Origin: Caenorhabditis elegans
Taxonomy: Eukaryota > Nematoda > Chromadorea > Rhabditida > Rhabditidae
DNA: 64,000 bases
Assembly: GCF_000002985.6 (NCBI RefSeq)
Contig: NC_003280.10
Span: 4,150,501-4,214,500, forward strand
Reading direction: 5' to 3'
Below the pieces are notes generated by a model, which ran no database searches, was not told where the DNA came from, and saw only the letters and a program-made list of their open reading frames with translations. The position numbers and the translations under genes were made by a program. This document shows, in pieces, positions 22,993 to 35,900 of the stretch; position 1 is the stretch's first letter; each line of letters opens with the position of its first letter.

Positions 22993-24763
22993 CTGAAATG
23001 ATTTATGGTGAAATGCTGGGATGAGGTTGAAGTTTTGGTAAAATAAACGTGTAAAACAAATAAATAGCAAAAAGATTGGAAAAAGAACACATGCATTCTA
23101 GAAAAATCGGAACCACAAACTGTCATCAAATAATTATAAATTTAGTGTGGATACCAATTCAATATCTAATAAGTCTGGTCTACATAAATCAAATAGCCAT
23201 GTAAACTTATCCTAATTCGAATTGCCCTAACAAAAATAATGGATGGGTGTCCCGCGGGAAAGTTCAACTGTCCTACGTCTCCAGTTATTACACTGTCTTT
23301 ATTCAGCTTTGAAGGTAACACTATGTTTTGGTATAATCTCATATATTGTTGGCGGTACACTTCTTGAGAAGTGGCATGGGTTCTTCAAAGTATGTAGCCG
23401 TCTGACGTCAGCATATACGAAAATATTCGAAATTATTCGAAATTATGCGACACTATTCTATGAAAGCATTACATCGTAAGCATATATATGACTTTTCGAA
23501 AAAAATTGCATTTCGCAATAACCACTACTAAATTGATTTTTCGAGAAGCATGTCCTTTCTTTCTTTACGTCTCTTGCGCCAGGGCAGTTATCTCTTCATT
23601 GGGGCGCAAATGCAACACAAGTCACACAGCGCGAAATTGCAAACATTGGCTTAAAAGTTATACTATCAGTTGTTCTAGAACAATACGAATCCAGTTTTCA
23701 AAAAAATTAGAAAATTTATAGAAAAACTAAAAGCTGAGATGTGGCACCCGATCGAAGGACTAGAAATATTTCATTTATAAATGATGAAAATGAACATTCC
23801 GTGCGCTTTATATACTGGCGACGAGAGAGTGAGAGAGTGCGAGGGGAGATCGAAAGCTCTGTGTGGGTCTCGCAGCGAAAATTCAACCGCCGCGAAATTC
23901 AAACTTGAGTTTCGTATCTCAAAGGGTTCTCTGAAATTATTGTTCCATGCCTCGTTACCTCATTAGTCTTACCTCGTTAGTCTTCTTCAGAATTTGTTTC
24001 TATGAATTAACAGAAAGGAAAGGGATTGTTATCTTATGTTAGAGAAAAAAGGTATGGAGAGGGTGTATATTAAAACAACAAGAGGAAATATTATGAGGGA
24101 AATAAGCAAAAATAAGGAACATTTTCAACGAACAATTTTGAAATAAGATGTACAATTTCAAAACGTGTTAAAAATTTGGAAATTGGATAGAAAGATTGCT
24201 TGTCTTTTGTCAGTGTTTTTTTTTCTATTGATCCAAATAACTTCAATTTCAAATATTATTAATTTCAGAGAATTTAATGTGAAATGTCAACAAAAAAAGC
24301 CAACCAAGGAACTTTATCAGTGATTTGTCGCCGCGGGAATCAAAATTCATCCTTTTTTAAGCTTGAACTATTATAAGTATTGTTATTCATTTTTAAATTT
24401 CAACTTTGAGATTTCAAACTTTAAAACCCTCTATCTACTCTAAACGATGTGCAATTTTCAAGACAGTGTCAACAAGATATGGAATTATATAATTTATTTA
24501 TAAACGACGTTGGTCCAAAAAACAGCAAGAAACGGAGTAAACAAGTGCGGGGATGAAAAACGGGAGATTTTGAATTCAACGACTGTAAAATGTTGGGAAT
24601 CTTGTTCAATAAAAAAGAGGGATGTAATTTTTATGAAAGTAAGACTAGAAGAAAGTTTGGAAACATTTCGAGAATTTTAAGAGGTGGTCAACATGAAATA
24701 GAGGGATTAAGTTTTTAATGAAAGCATGTTAATTTAAAAAAAATCATAGTGGTTTCAAACTTA
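22993..24763. other. Spacer between RPA-like copies A and B
   Basis: No gene recognised. A GC-rich repeat-like stretch at 23860-23925 (GGGTCTCGCAGCGAAAATTC, CCGCCGCGAAATTCAAAC) matches the one at 20.55 kb. The rest is AT-rich. Confidence 0.45.
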
Positions 24764-25315
24764 TTATAGAATCATTGATGGACCTGCCAATCCGTGGAAC
24801 CGATTCTGCATTTCCAATGCTCCATCGACATTGGGATTGGCCACAATTTGAGTTGCTGGTGTTACACTCAAATAGTGCTTTCTCTCGAGTTCAAAATACG
24901 ACGGAATAATCCCATTGAAAGCAATCACTCTGTTTTTATAATCGTCGACTGTAGCGTATAATGCTCTGTCTCCCCACATTGTGACACAAATGTCACCGCC
25001 AGATTCGTCCTTAACCGTCATGTGTCGTATAAATGGAGGTTTATCTCCTCATGCGTTATAGTCACTACAAGTTTCATCCATGTCTTGGACAAATACAAGA
25101 ATATCAATAGGGGTTTGGTAGAACTCTCTCTGGAATGCATCGCATAGCATTTTGCGACTGTTGCGTGGTACTGAAATGTATTGTTTTTTTTAGCTAAAGT
25201 TTAAAAACAAAGTTAATTTTCGATACGATGTTTGTGACGGACACATCGAAAATTAACTGCAAATAAACTAACCACCAACGTTTGGAAACATTACGGGAAG
25301 ATGTCTGATCTCAAG
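24764..25315 (-). pseudogene. RPA70-like OB-fold protein, copy B, broken fragment
   Basis: Exon-like pieces 25273-25315 and 24764-25170 join in frame and correspond to the C-terminal domain-B part of copies A and C: Q(T)PIDILVFVQ, KPPFIRHMTV, VIAFNGIIPS, LSVTPATQIVANPNVDGA. An in-frame TGA follows DYNA, near 25056, where copies A and C continue through the acidic ENKPP segment. I find no exons for the two N-terminal OB folds upstream. The sequence 5' of it (around 25.9-26.15 kb) resembles that 5' of copy C, so a full gene was probably duplicated and then lost its middle. No functional product is expected. Confidence 0.7.
25211..25258. repeat. 14-bp inverted repeat in a pseudogene intron
   Basis: AGTTAATTTTCGAT at 25211-25224 is perfectly complementary to 25245-25258, with a 20-base loop. 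It lies in the single intron of RPA-like copy B. Confidence 0.75.
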
Positions 25316-25580
25316 CTGAAAAACGAATAATTTGTAAAAATTTTGTAGCACCTCATCGTTCGACTTTGACAGCTAATATTTCAGCTGATTCATTAAATTT
25401 TTGAGAATTTCAAATACCAGAGCATAGCGATAAATTTGAAAAACGATTTGACACTTTAATTTTTTAAATATGATTTTAGGCAACCGAGATATAAACCTTC
25501 AAAGTCGAGTAATGAGGTGGAATAATAATTGAAAAAATACGGTATGAATAGAAATTTTAAACAAAACTGTTATTGCAATT

Positions 25581-25885
25581 CGTATTTCCTCTATTAGTCA
25601 TGCATGCAAGACTAATTTTCAATTTCATATTTTCAATTATTTTAAAAGACTATAAGAGACTGCAAGACTATTTTTTGAATGCCTCCTCTCTGAAAAAATG
25701 TTTTTTTTTTGAAAACTTAACTCGAAAGCGTTTAAACATCCGAAAATACATACATTTGCAATATTTCATCAATTGTTTGATCAATTTCTAGTTCATTCAC
25801 CAAAAAATAAGAAATTTGATTGCGTTTCCGCAAAGTATTACTGGTCTTACAGAAAGAAGGGTACAAGACTGATAGAGGAAATACG
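25581..25885. mobile_element. Foldback element, CGTATTTCCTCTATTAGT ends
   Basis: Left end CGTATTTCCTCTATTAGTCA (25581-25600) is inverted at 25866-25885 with two mismatches. Internal words TGCATGCAAGACTAAT and GCAAGACTA are shared with the shorter element at 60279-60435. No coding capacity; about 305 bp, between RPA-like copies B and C. Confidence 0.75.
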
Positions 25886-26919
25886 GTATATGTATATGTA
25901 TGAACATATTTTATTCATGGAGGTAGACATTGAATCACTAAGAATGGGAAAAGAGGATTCATCAAAAAACGTATCAGCAGAAAATAACTGGCAAATGATG
26001 AAGAGTGGGAATTCAACTTTGGAAACTTTAGTTCTTATCATCTCAACTTTGCAATCATTCACAGTGTTTGTTTTGTAGAGAAATGCCCACATTTTGAAAT
26101 AAATTATGAAACAGTGTTTGAAAAATAGAGACGACGACGATAATGTTAATTTTAAAGCGGAACTTTCAATCAAATAATCCAATTAATACCTATACAGTAA
26201 CCATATCAGGCTTCAATAGTGAATCCATTTAAACCTCTTTAATAACGTTTTGATACTTCTACAATATACCTACGTTCTTCTTCATATTTATAGCTATATA
26301 GTTTGCTATTCTACCACAGTAATTTAACCGTTGCTTCAGACTAGTCAGTTAAAAAAAATTTATTCGAATGACACAAAAATAAGGTAAGTCTGACATTTTT
26401 CAGATTCTAGAAGTAGTAATTTCAGTTGCGCACAGGACAAAATATGGGCTCTGTTGTCTTCATTGCTCAAAGGGTCCTTCCAAACAGCGCCATTTGAATA
26501 ACTCAAAACCTTTGAAAAACAATAGGGGCCGTTTGTGACGTCACACTCTTCAGGAACGAAATCGCATTAGGTATATTTATTCCACCGATAAGAAAAATTA
26601 ATAGTTTTTGCAAGTGCGCTTTATTTCTTCCCAGCTGAAACAAGTTTGATTTAAAATTGTAATCTTCAATGTCAACTTTAGAAAAAATTGTGTTTATTTG
26701 CTTTGAGAATCCCCAGAAATAATGCTCAATGTGAGGTAAAGAGTTAAGTGTGAACTGTTTGTATTTATTAGAATAACACGCTTATGCAAGTATACAGTAG
26801 TATCGAGGAAAACATATTCAGATTGAACGTAATTTTGGCCCTGCCGATAAAGGAGAAGTACATGAGTTTCAGTAGGATATAGGAAAGTTATTAGATTGCC
26901 AATACATAGATTCATTGGT

Positions 26920-26925
26920 TTTATT
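26920..26925 (-). terminator. Poly(A) signal of RPA-like copy C
   Basis: AATAAA on the minus strand, 29 bases below the stop codon of copy C. I see no equivalent close signal below copies A or B. Confidence 0.6.
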
Positions 26926-26953
26926 TAAGATGTATAATACAATGGTGTTGAAG

Positions 26954-28427
26954 TTATGTTGGAATTTGACTGATGGTTGTTATTGCGCCTCGAGCATTGT
27001 ATCCATCGAACCAAGCTTCTAGATAGGCAGCTCCATCTACTTCTGGTTGAATCACAATTCGAGTTCCAGGTGTAATACTCAAAAACAGCTGACCATTCCC
27101 TTCAGTTGGTATGACTCCCTTGAAAGCAACCACTTTGTTCAGAAACTCCTCCCTTATAGCGTCTACAGCATTGTATCCCCAGAATGTTGCACGGATTTCA
27201 GATTTTGAATCGTCAATGACCTGTATATGTCGTTTATGTGGAGGTTTATTTTCAGTGGGAGTGTAATTTTCGACATCTTTGAACTCTTTAATGCATACAA
27301 GAACATCGATGGGTTTCTTCACATTAGCAACATCGCTGAGGAATACCCGTTGGATATTGAATTTGGGAAGTGTAAGCAAGGTTGGAGCAGGTTCCATCTG
27401 AAAATCAAAAATTGAGAGCCGATATTTGAAAAGTAGTATTTACAATAGTGAAATTGTTGAGATCAATTTGATAGTCGATCCCTGTCTGATTGTAAATTTC
27501 ATGGCCTTTTTTAATGTGTCCTCCGGCAAGGTAATATGACTGTAATTTTCAAGTATATTTATTATGAATAGGTAGTTGCAGAGTGCATAATCATAAATCT
27601 TATTTTGAAACATATTTTATGTTTGTTTGATAATAAACGACTAGCACAGGCCTAGGCAAAATATTAATTAGAACTTCGCGCCAAAATTTTTTGGAAAAAC
27701 TGCGTTTGTGCTCCTTCTGATTTACACTTTTCCTTAACAACAAAATACCTAATTTTAAAATTTACATTCTTCTAACCTTCACAAAAATCTTACCTGTTCT
27801 TTGACAAGATTTTGATAGAAAACGTCAGCCTCTGGAGAAGAAGCAGAACATGCAATTGTGTCGCCATTAAAATCGGTTATCTCAAAATTGAAGCGTTTCT
27901 GGTAGTGGTGTGGTGGACGTGTATCCATGAGTGTAACTCTGCCGTGGATCTTGAAATAGTTGACACTTTCCTTGAGGTTTTCAATTGGAGTCACGGGTAA
28001 CCTTGATAGAATAGTGGGATCAAGTTTAATCTCAATCTGAAAAAGTAGAAAATACATTACTTTTCTGACAACTCTTGTCTCTTACATCGCGCGGATTAGA
28101 AATGATAATTTCGAATTCGTCGTTGGGGTAGATGTTATAGTTTTTATCTATCGGTTGTACTTTTCCGCCCAGCACATAGCAGAACTGTAAATCGAGATTT
28201 TAATGAAATTATTACATAAATCAGCTTACTTGTTTTAGCTTCAGTTCCTTATTACACCAGTCGCCAGTAGCTCCGAATGCTACACATTTAATGGTGTCTC
28301 TATCAGAGTCAGTTACTTTGAAAATTGATGCATTTCTAACTGATTTTATGAATGATATTTGACCATATATTATAAAATTCGAATAATTCGGTCTCAGTTT
28401 TGAAATGGGAGTTAACTGTCTATCCAT
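26954..28427 (-). CDS. RPA70-like OB-fold protein, copy C, intact, 359 aa
   Basis: Minus-strand exons 28230-28427, 28086-28184, 27794-28036, 27444-27539 and 26954-27397, joining without a stop to 359 codons. Two domain-A-like OB folds come first: FIIYGQISFIKSV...FKVTDSDRDTIKCVAFG with FCYVLGGKVQ, and GRVTLMD...FEITDFNGDTIACSAS with SYYLAGGHIK. A domain-B-like fold follows: IQVIDDSKSEIRATFWG, NKVVAFKGVIP, LFLSITPGTRIVI. This order (A, A, B) differs from the A-B-C order of canonical RPA70, and there is no zinc-binding domain C. The ATG lies five bases after a TTTCAG acceptor, probably for trans-splicing. Predicted role: single-strand nucleic-acid binding. The OB-fold call is strong; the process is unknown. 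Confidence 0.82.
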
Positions 28428-28432
28428 GTCTT

Positions 28433-29753
28433 CTGAAATAATTTTTATGATTTCAATGAAGAAACACTCACAGAAGCATAAGAAAGCCTATACATATTTT
28501 GCCATGGAGGAAACTATGCAATTTATAGATTTTTCAGAGAAACAAATTGCAACATTCGTGCTAACGTAAAAAATTTACACATATGAACCAAAGAAAAACA
28601 TATTTTACTATTACACAGAGACATTTCAACAGAAAAAAGACTAACAAATAGTAAAAGGCGAGAAATAAGAATTGGAAAATTTGCGATTACAACCAGCAGG
28701 GTTCTCTGCTTATCAATCTGTGTTTGCCTTGTAAATGAGTTATGAAACGATGCTTGAAAACGAGGAAGCAACGATACTATGCATCATGAGAAAAATGAGT
28801 TGCTAATATCAGTAGAAAAACAGAACGAGAAATACATTACAGTGCAATTACAGTACTTCAATCAATTGCAATGATCCTACAGTAATCTCTTATTAGGCAA
28901 CACAAGACATTTGCAGAAACCGTACTACGCTTGAGTGATTTTCGGAATAAAAGGGGATTATAGGAAAATTAGGCTGCATTAAAAACAATAAAATTTCATC
29001 TATTTTGTCAAGTTTCATGTTGTGATGATGCCAAAATTTACAAAAAAGGGGTTTTGTTTGAGCACATCACTCAACATGAACCAACTTTTATTTCAGGTCC
29101 TGTAAAATCTCAAATGCTGGAAATAAATATAAATTTGAGAATCTTAGTTATTTATAGTTTTTGAAATATTTAATCACTTGGTGAGACTCCCGGACAAATT
29201 CCCCTAATTTTTCTGCCTGAAATTTGGTTTAATTTCCAATTAAGAAATCCTGTACTTTCTGTAAATTGTAGAAACTCAATTAGTAAGACTTTTCTATAAT
29301 ATGGCGTCTTTCTTTCAGTGTTCGAAAACCCAGTTTTTCCAGTATAAAAGCCTCAAACAATACGTCATCTTGTTGACCTGGAACTGATCACAAACAAGAA
29401 CTTTATTGAAGAAACTTTAATATCACAAACACACAATACACACTTGGCAGTGGTTTTCGACTTTTCGGCTATAAAATGATTCGTTCGAAAATAAAATTGT
29501 CTATTGACAGTTCTTCTTCTTCTTCTTTTAGATTTCCTAATTCTTGTACTCTTTTTTTCTGTTTTTGTCAATTCTCTGCGTCTCTTGTGTGTCTGCGTCT
29601 CTGGAAACATAAACATCTGACTGAGCAATAAAAGTTTGTTTTCAAATAACACAGACACCATTTTAGTTGACCATTTCGTTTTCTTTTTCCCGCTATTGAC
29701 AGCCTACGTTTTTGTGGTTTTTTCTCTCTTTAAAATTGTCTTTTTAGATATAA
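28433..29753. other. Spacer between RPA-like and F-box-type genes
   Basis: Upstream region of copy C on minus and of the F-box-type gene on plus, so it probably holds both promoters. AT-rich. The part at 28.52-28.77 kb resembles the 5' flank of copy B. A minus-strand frame at 29365-29661 is Arg/Lys-rich only because of a TTCTTCTTC run and is not credible. Confidence 0.45.
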
Positions 29754-30149
29754 ATGGCTGAAAATCAAAACGAAAACGTTGCAAAAATGAAGCAAACTGA
29801 AAATTTCGAAAAATGGAATAACCTTCCCCCGGAGATCAAGTTGATGTTCACTAGGACACTGGATTTTGAAACAAGGTAATTTTTGAACTAATAATTTGAA
29901 ATTTGAACTTGAAAATAGCTCCATTTACAATTGAAAATGCATATAACTTTACGATTTATGAACAAAAAATATGGTCTCGGCACGACGACAAGGCCTGTGC
30001 GCCTTTAAAGTTACCGTACCGAAAACCCCTTTTTATTTTGCAATTAGGTGCTAAAATCAATTATATTCTTTTTTTTTTGAGTAATTGAATAAATTGAATA
30101 AATTTTGAAAAATATTTTTCGGCCAATGTTCTCAAAAAAAATCCGAAAA

Positions 30150-30180
<31 letters not shown>

Positions 30181-31568
30181 ATATATTTAATTCGGTAAAT
30201 TATTATATAATTTACCAAATTTTTATTAAACTTTGAAAATAAGTATTTTTTTAATTCACTAAAAAATTCAGAAAAATATACATATAAATCTGAAAAAAAA
30301 ATTTATTTAAGTATTTTTTTTTGTTATTTAAAGATGTGAAAAAAAGTATTTTTTAGCATAACTTTTAAAAAATGTGTTTTCTGATCAATCAAATATTTTT
30401 TAATATTTTGAAACAAAAAATTCTGGAACACTTTTGAGAATTAAAAAAAACCCCTCTAGTAGTTTCCAAAAATTTCAGAACCAATCTCCGCAATACCGCC
30501 TCCACCGAAAAATCAATCGTCGACATAGAGAGATTCAACTTCGACAGAGTTCAAATCTTCGGCTCCGAATGTATGGTAGAAGCTACAAAAGGCACAGAAG
30601 GCCTGTTCATTGGCGATTCCTGGACAGATCAACTCAACGCAAATCAGTTCATCCCAGCTCTGGCGTTTATTCTCACCAGCTGCTCAATTGAAAATCTGGA
30701 TGTTCTGGATTCCAGAAGCCTTGTGAATTTGGATGAGTTGAATAAGCAAGTGCCACTGGAATCAATTCAAGTAAAGAATTTCAACGCAGATACACATGAT
30801 GATGTGATGGTTTCTTTTCTACTTGATAGATGCTGGAAAAACGTGGATTCAATGGAGTTGTACCCGGGGACCGTGCAGTTTCTGGATAAGCTTCCGATTA
30901 TTCCTTCGGTAAGAATTAAAAGTAAGAAATAAAAAATTAAGATTGAAGTTGTAAATTCAGGTAATGAACACAAAACGTTTGAAAGTCAAAAACAACTTTG
31001 ATGACATGAAGCCCTATCATTTGCGGCAGTTTGTTGAGGTAAAGCTCTTAAATTGAGTTAGCCTGACTGAAATTTTTCAATCCTCAAATTCCAGAACTGG
31101 ATAACGAATGACTCTGAAGTCGGCACCAAGCTTGAAATCACTTTTTGTCGTCGGGAAATTTTCGATCCTGTGGTTTTCGATTTTCAGTCTCAAAATCGAA
31201 AAATGTAGGTTTAATTTGTTCTACTTGAACGCTTATATCTCGGTTCCCTTTGATTTTATCAAAAAATTGTGAACTGACAAAATACGTGAAAATCATTTTT
31301 CTACATTTTTACAGTTGACCAAATTTTAATACATATTATTACAATCGAGATATAAGCCGTCAAAGTAAATCTATGGGGGTGGGGATCAGTTTTCCAAATT
31401 TAAAATTCCAGATCCGAAAACGACGGATTGGTGAAAATCACGACAGAAAATAAGGAAAAGAATATACTTTTGAAATTTGTTCCCAGGGATTATTTGGAAG
31501 ACATCAAATGCGTTGTGATACCTTCGAGTGTGAAAGAGGCCGAATATGAAGAGTGGCTTAATTTTTGA
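29754..31568 (+). CDS. F-box-type protein, fbxa/FTH-like, 298 aa
   Basis: Five exons: 29754-29875, 30479-30908, 30961-31038, 31095-31204, 31412-31568; 298 codons plus TGA. The ATG lies six bases after a TTTTTAG acceptor. Residues 19-41 (KWNNLPPEIKLMFTRTL) fit the start of an F-box, which would bind SKR/Skp1 proteins in SCF ubiquitin ligases. The rest, with IVDIERFNFDRVQIFGS, FIPALAFILTSCSIENLDVL and a C-terminal PRDYLEDIKCVVIPS, resembles the FTH/DUF38-type substrate-binding half of expanded nematode F-box proteins. The F-box is weak in its second half, so the family call is moderate. An AATAAA occurs at 31601-31606. A second gene of this broad type is at 60925-62835. Confidence 0.8.
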
Positions 31569-31634
31569 GTTTCAGGCTTTTTAAAGTACTTTTATATGTC
31601 AATAAATGAACAAATTCTTAATTTTCTATAGTAG

Positions 31635-31900
31635 GTGTTTTATAGCAGGTAGGCACGCCTTATGCCGACATGCCTGCTTTTTTCATTTCCATATTTAAAT
31701 TAGCTGTAAATGTTTCATTAGATATAGGTATTTCATAAAAGGTAGGCACAGCTTTATGCCTACGGGCCTGCCTACTTTTCATGTCAATCGAACTCTACCA
31801 TGCACAGTTTGTGCACAATTCTAACTATTAGAATGACATCTAGATGTACGTGAACATCAACGTAGGCACAAAGCAGGTAGGTGTATGTCGCCTTGAAGAC
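31635..31900. repeat. TAGGCA/GCCTGCCTAC dispersed repeat
   Basis: Paired words such as GGTAGGCACGCCTTATGCC and GGCCTGCCTAC, in both orientations. Further copies lie at 32290-32515, 35810-35850, 36657-36925, 38000-38345, 42150-42325, 53610-53690 and 63900-63930. They behave as a dispersed low-complexity family made of TAGGCAGG units. Confidence 0.6.
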
Positions 31901-32167
31901 AGGCATCCGATATAGTTTTTCTAACAAAAAAGTACTATTTTCCCTAGAATACTTTCACATTTTGAATTAATCTATTCCTCCTTCCCGGGATCCCATTGTC
32001 TGTGCACATTTGCAATAGCTCTGCGACACTCCACTATTTATTGGCCCAATAGGGTCAATAAGGGGCCCCAAAAGGCAAATTGCACAATGGATCGATGGGA
32101 AATTGAAGAGCGTTTGAGCAGTATTTTCTGCTCTACTGCCTTGCATTTTTACTAGTATACTGCAAAA

Positions 32168-32989
32168 ATGGCACCCATTTCGAATGCAGCTACAGTTGAG
32201 AAATTGATAAAGAAAGTTGCTGATGGTGATGATGTGAGTTTTTTTTTCATTTCCATTATTAAATTTAATGTGAATTCTTCATTAGTTATAGGTATTTTAT
32301 AGAAGGTAGGCACAGCTTTGTGCCTACGCGCCTGCCCTGATTACAGATTATTTAAATTCATTATTAACATTCGATAGACTGAGGAATGAAACTAAATGTA
32401 TGTGTGCACTGACAGTAGGCACAAAATAGGAATAGGTCGCTTTAGGCTTCCTATTCATGCCTACCTCATTTTCCTGCATCACGCCTACATCATACCTACC
32501 TTCTTACATGAAATTTAAAACAACTAATATTTCCAGATCGTCACCGCCGTCAAATCTCTTGCTGTCCTCAATATTCCACTAAAACTAGCCGTTGATCTTC
32601 AAATTGTGGAGGTGCTAACTCCCTTATCAAGCTCCCCACTTCTCAATGGACCAATCCATGAGATTTTGAAGAAGCTCGAGGGGAAAAGAGAGAAAGAAAA
32701 TTCTGGAAAGAGCCCGCTGAAAAAGAAGACGTCTATCAGAAGAGTTTCAAGCACGAAAGGAGGATCAAAGAAGAGGAGGTCTAGTCTAGTGACAAAGAAG
32801 ATTCAGGAGGTTCCACCGAAAGATGAACCCCTTGAGAAGGAGAACTGTAAAACTGTAAGTCTTATAGATTTTTTTACTTTGAAATTGTTTATTTTTCAGA
32901 CCTCAAATCGCTCTAGATTGTTCAAGAAGAATGAGCCGACAAAGAAGGACTCGTCGATTTGGAAGAGAATCAAAAATGTTCAAGCATGA
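32168..32989 (+). CDS. Small Lys-rich protein with two KEN motifs, 157 aa
   Basis: Three exons: 32168-32233, 32537-32854, 32900-32989; 157 codons plus TGA. A CTAG acceptor lies 12 bases before the ATG. I do not recognise the family. Residues 1-65 are mixed hydrophobic/polar and may fold (VEKLIKKVADGDD, LAVLNIPLKLAVDLQIVEVL). From about residue 65 on it is strongly basic and Ser-rich with SPLKKK and KKRRSS, which could be a nuclear signal and kinase sites. Two Lys-Glu-Asn triplets (REKENSGK and EKENCKT) match the KEN-box degron read by the Cdh1 form of the anaphase-promoting complex. Inference: a nuclear, possibly cell-cycle-regulated protein. The gene model is good; the role is a guess. Confidence 0.75.
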
Positions 32990-35900
32990 TAATTTTTGTG
33001 TTTAATTTGTTATGCAACTTGGAAATGAAAATTTTTCAAACAATTATTTATCTTTTTTTTCTTTAAATTTTTCAAAAACAAAAATGACGAAGATTATTCG
33101 ACGTGACAGTGGCATTGTCTTGCTAACTTCAGTAACGAACGAGATTTACTACGAGATTTTCCAATATTATTATTATTATTATTTACTTTAGAACCTGATG
33201 TGTTCCTTATTGTCAACTTCATTTTTTGAGGGATTTTACAACAATGTGTAAAGGTGAGTCTTATAAAATATAAAAAAAAATAATTTGTGAACTGCATTTT
33301 CAATTTTTAAAATCGGAAAACGGAGACAACGATAAATTCCGCAAACCGAGGTAGGTAACACAAAAGTATATTAAATTTTTAAAATAAATGTGAACATAAG
33401 GCTGCCGGTAGGGCGCGGGAGAGGGCTACTGAAAAGGCGCCTATTTTACGCCTCGGTGCATTGTTTACGAACTTAGAGCATGACGCAATGCTCATTGTCC
33501 ATCATATCACACCACCAAGCATCCATAGATCAAAATTTTGCCTCATTATTTCGTTTCAATTTCGATCCTCCTCCTCTCTCCTCCACCTCCATCTTCTTCT
33601 TCCCGCATCTCTTCTTCACCCCGTTCCCACCATCAGAAACAACTGCTCCATTTCCCTCTCTTTCTCTCGTCCATCCTCCAACATTTTAATACTCTCTATT
33701 CATCCCGCCCGGGGGGAGGCTGTACTACAACTTTCTTTCTCTTCCTACCTCTCCTTCTGGGAGAGATGGAGAGAGGAAGAGGATTGATTTCATCGAGCAA
33801 GAAGCTTTTGATTTTCGAAATGATTTGTCTCTCTGTCTCCACCTCCCACCCCCAATATTTATTTACTTGTCTAGATCGAGTGCCTAACTTGTTTGATTTT
33901 TGAAAAACTTGAAAAAATTTAAAAACCAATAGCTTTATGTTTTCTCTAAAGCGTTCCTCAATTTTTGAATCAGAAATTTGAAATCAAATTATTTTTGCTC
34001 AACTTTGGCCTAGTTGTCACTGGTTTTGATTTTAAAAAAATGTTAAGCTGAAAAAGTATAGATTAAAACCACGTGGTGTCAGGGTGTCTTATTTTGGTTT
34101 GATTTACGTAGATCTACAAAAAATGCGGGAGTTGAGACGCTGACGTCACATTTTTTAACAAAAAACTCCCGCATTTTTGTAGATCAAACTGTGATGGGAC
34201 AGTCTGAAACCACGTGTCAAACCTTGAACTATATTTTTATAGTTTAGCTGTTTTTGATAATCTAAAAAGTAATCAAGATATAATCTTTCAAAGTGGATTA
34301 ATGCCAATTGATTGACGAAAATTTGGAAATTTTTCCTAATTTATTTTTCCAGTTTGAAGAGTTTAAAGCATAACTTCAGATATTTTCTGAAACGGTGAAA
34401 ATTTACTTTTTTTCCTAGGTTTTGTCCAGATCTCTAGGAAGGTATACAAAATTCTGAAAGCAACATTTTTTTGCTCAAGATTTTTAAAAACTTTCTCTCG
34501 AATTTCGTAACTTTTTAATAACTTTTGTTAGAGAAAAATTTTCATTTTTATAAACTATATTTTTAGCTATATTTAAAATAGTGCACGTATTTTTTTCAAA
34601 TTGAAATATTTTCATTTCCCATATCAATTCGGCTAGATGTGAAAGTATTTTTGAAAAATAGTTTTTTGTTTTGAAATTTCAACTTTAATATGATGAACTT
34701 TTTCTGTTAGAAAGTTTTCTGAACTATTTGAAAAATTAAAAAAAACCGTCCCAGAAAATATTTTTTAGTACAAACCAACATTAGTTTTGCTATGTTCTTA
34801 AAAGGGCTGTGAATACACCTTGCCCATGTGGTTTCAGGTTTTCCCATTACGCTTTGATCTACAAAAAATGCGGGAATTTTATGCTCAAAAATGTGACGTC
34901 AGCAAGTTCTGAACCTTGCGAACTCAGTTGAGATCTCTGCGTCTCAACTCCCGCATTTTTTGTAGATCTACGTAGATCAAACCGAAATGGGACAACCCAC
35001 GTAATTGCCATCAAAATTTGGCACAATGTTCTCATTGCGAACGGTAGCTTTTAGGTTAGGATAACAATGATTTTTGGGATTTGTAAGATTTCAGGACTTT
35101 CGTCTGAAACATTTTCCCAATTTTCCTGCCAAGGGAAACTCCCAAAAGTTTTCTACAATTTTTGCAAATATTCTATTTTTTTCAACTACTGGAACACCGC
35201 CGTTCCGCATGTTTTTGGCGCTCAACAAATGTTGTTTTTTTCTTCCCTCAATATTTTCCATTTAATATCTTCCTCATTTTGTGTATCCCTTTCAACTACT
35301 ACCACTCCACCCAAATCACAGAGAGTTGGTTGACAGCAAAAGAGTTCATGGCTTTTCACTGTTGTTTTGCCTCTTCTCTTCTTCACAAGTTTTGCCATCG
35401 CAGAGCCGCCAGCTTTCTGCCTCATCGTCGCGACTTGAGAGCCATTTTTTCCGTGTCCCCCGTCCCGTCCCTCAACTGCATTACATTGTAGAAGGGGACG
35501 GAAGCTGGTAACTTGAGCAAGGCTTTTCAAGTATAAAATGCAGAAAAAAATGACAAAAAGAGTTCTTTGTGCTGAAGAAAAGAGCACAAATTTTGAAGGT
35601 TTTGAATGATCAAAAGATCTTCGTCTTTTTTTTGGAATTTTGTTGAAAAATTGTTTGAATATTCATAATTTTTGTATTAATTGGCTCCAAGTAGGAAGCT
35701 TTAAAATTGGAAAAATTGGAACAAGTTGATTTTCAAAAATTTCGCTATTTTTTCACTGATTATTTTTAGGGCAGACACAAATTGATCTAGAGCTCATGTC
35801 CAGAAAAGAGGCATAGGCAGGCAAGTAGGCAGGCAGGCCACAAAAAAGCGTACTAGCCTATTGAAAAAAGCTTTTTCCAAAATTTTGAATCTTTATACCA

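Noticed and set aside
29365..29661. 98-codon minus-strand frame rich in Arg/Lys
   Set aside because: The basic stretch comes from a TTCTTCTTC run and there are no other gene signals.
33461..33903. Overlapping plus-strand frames rich in Pro, Ser and Leu
   Set aside because: They lie in CT-rich, promoter-like DNA and do not resemble any protein.
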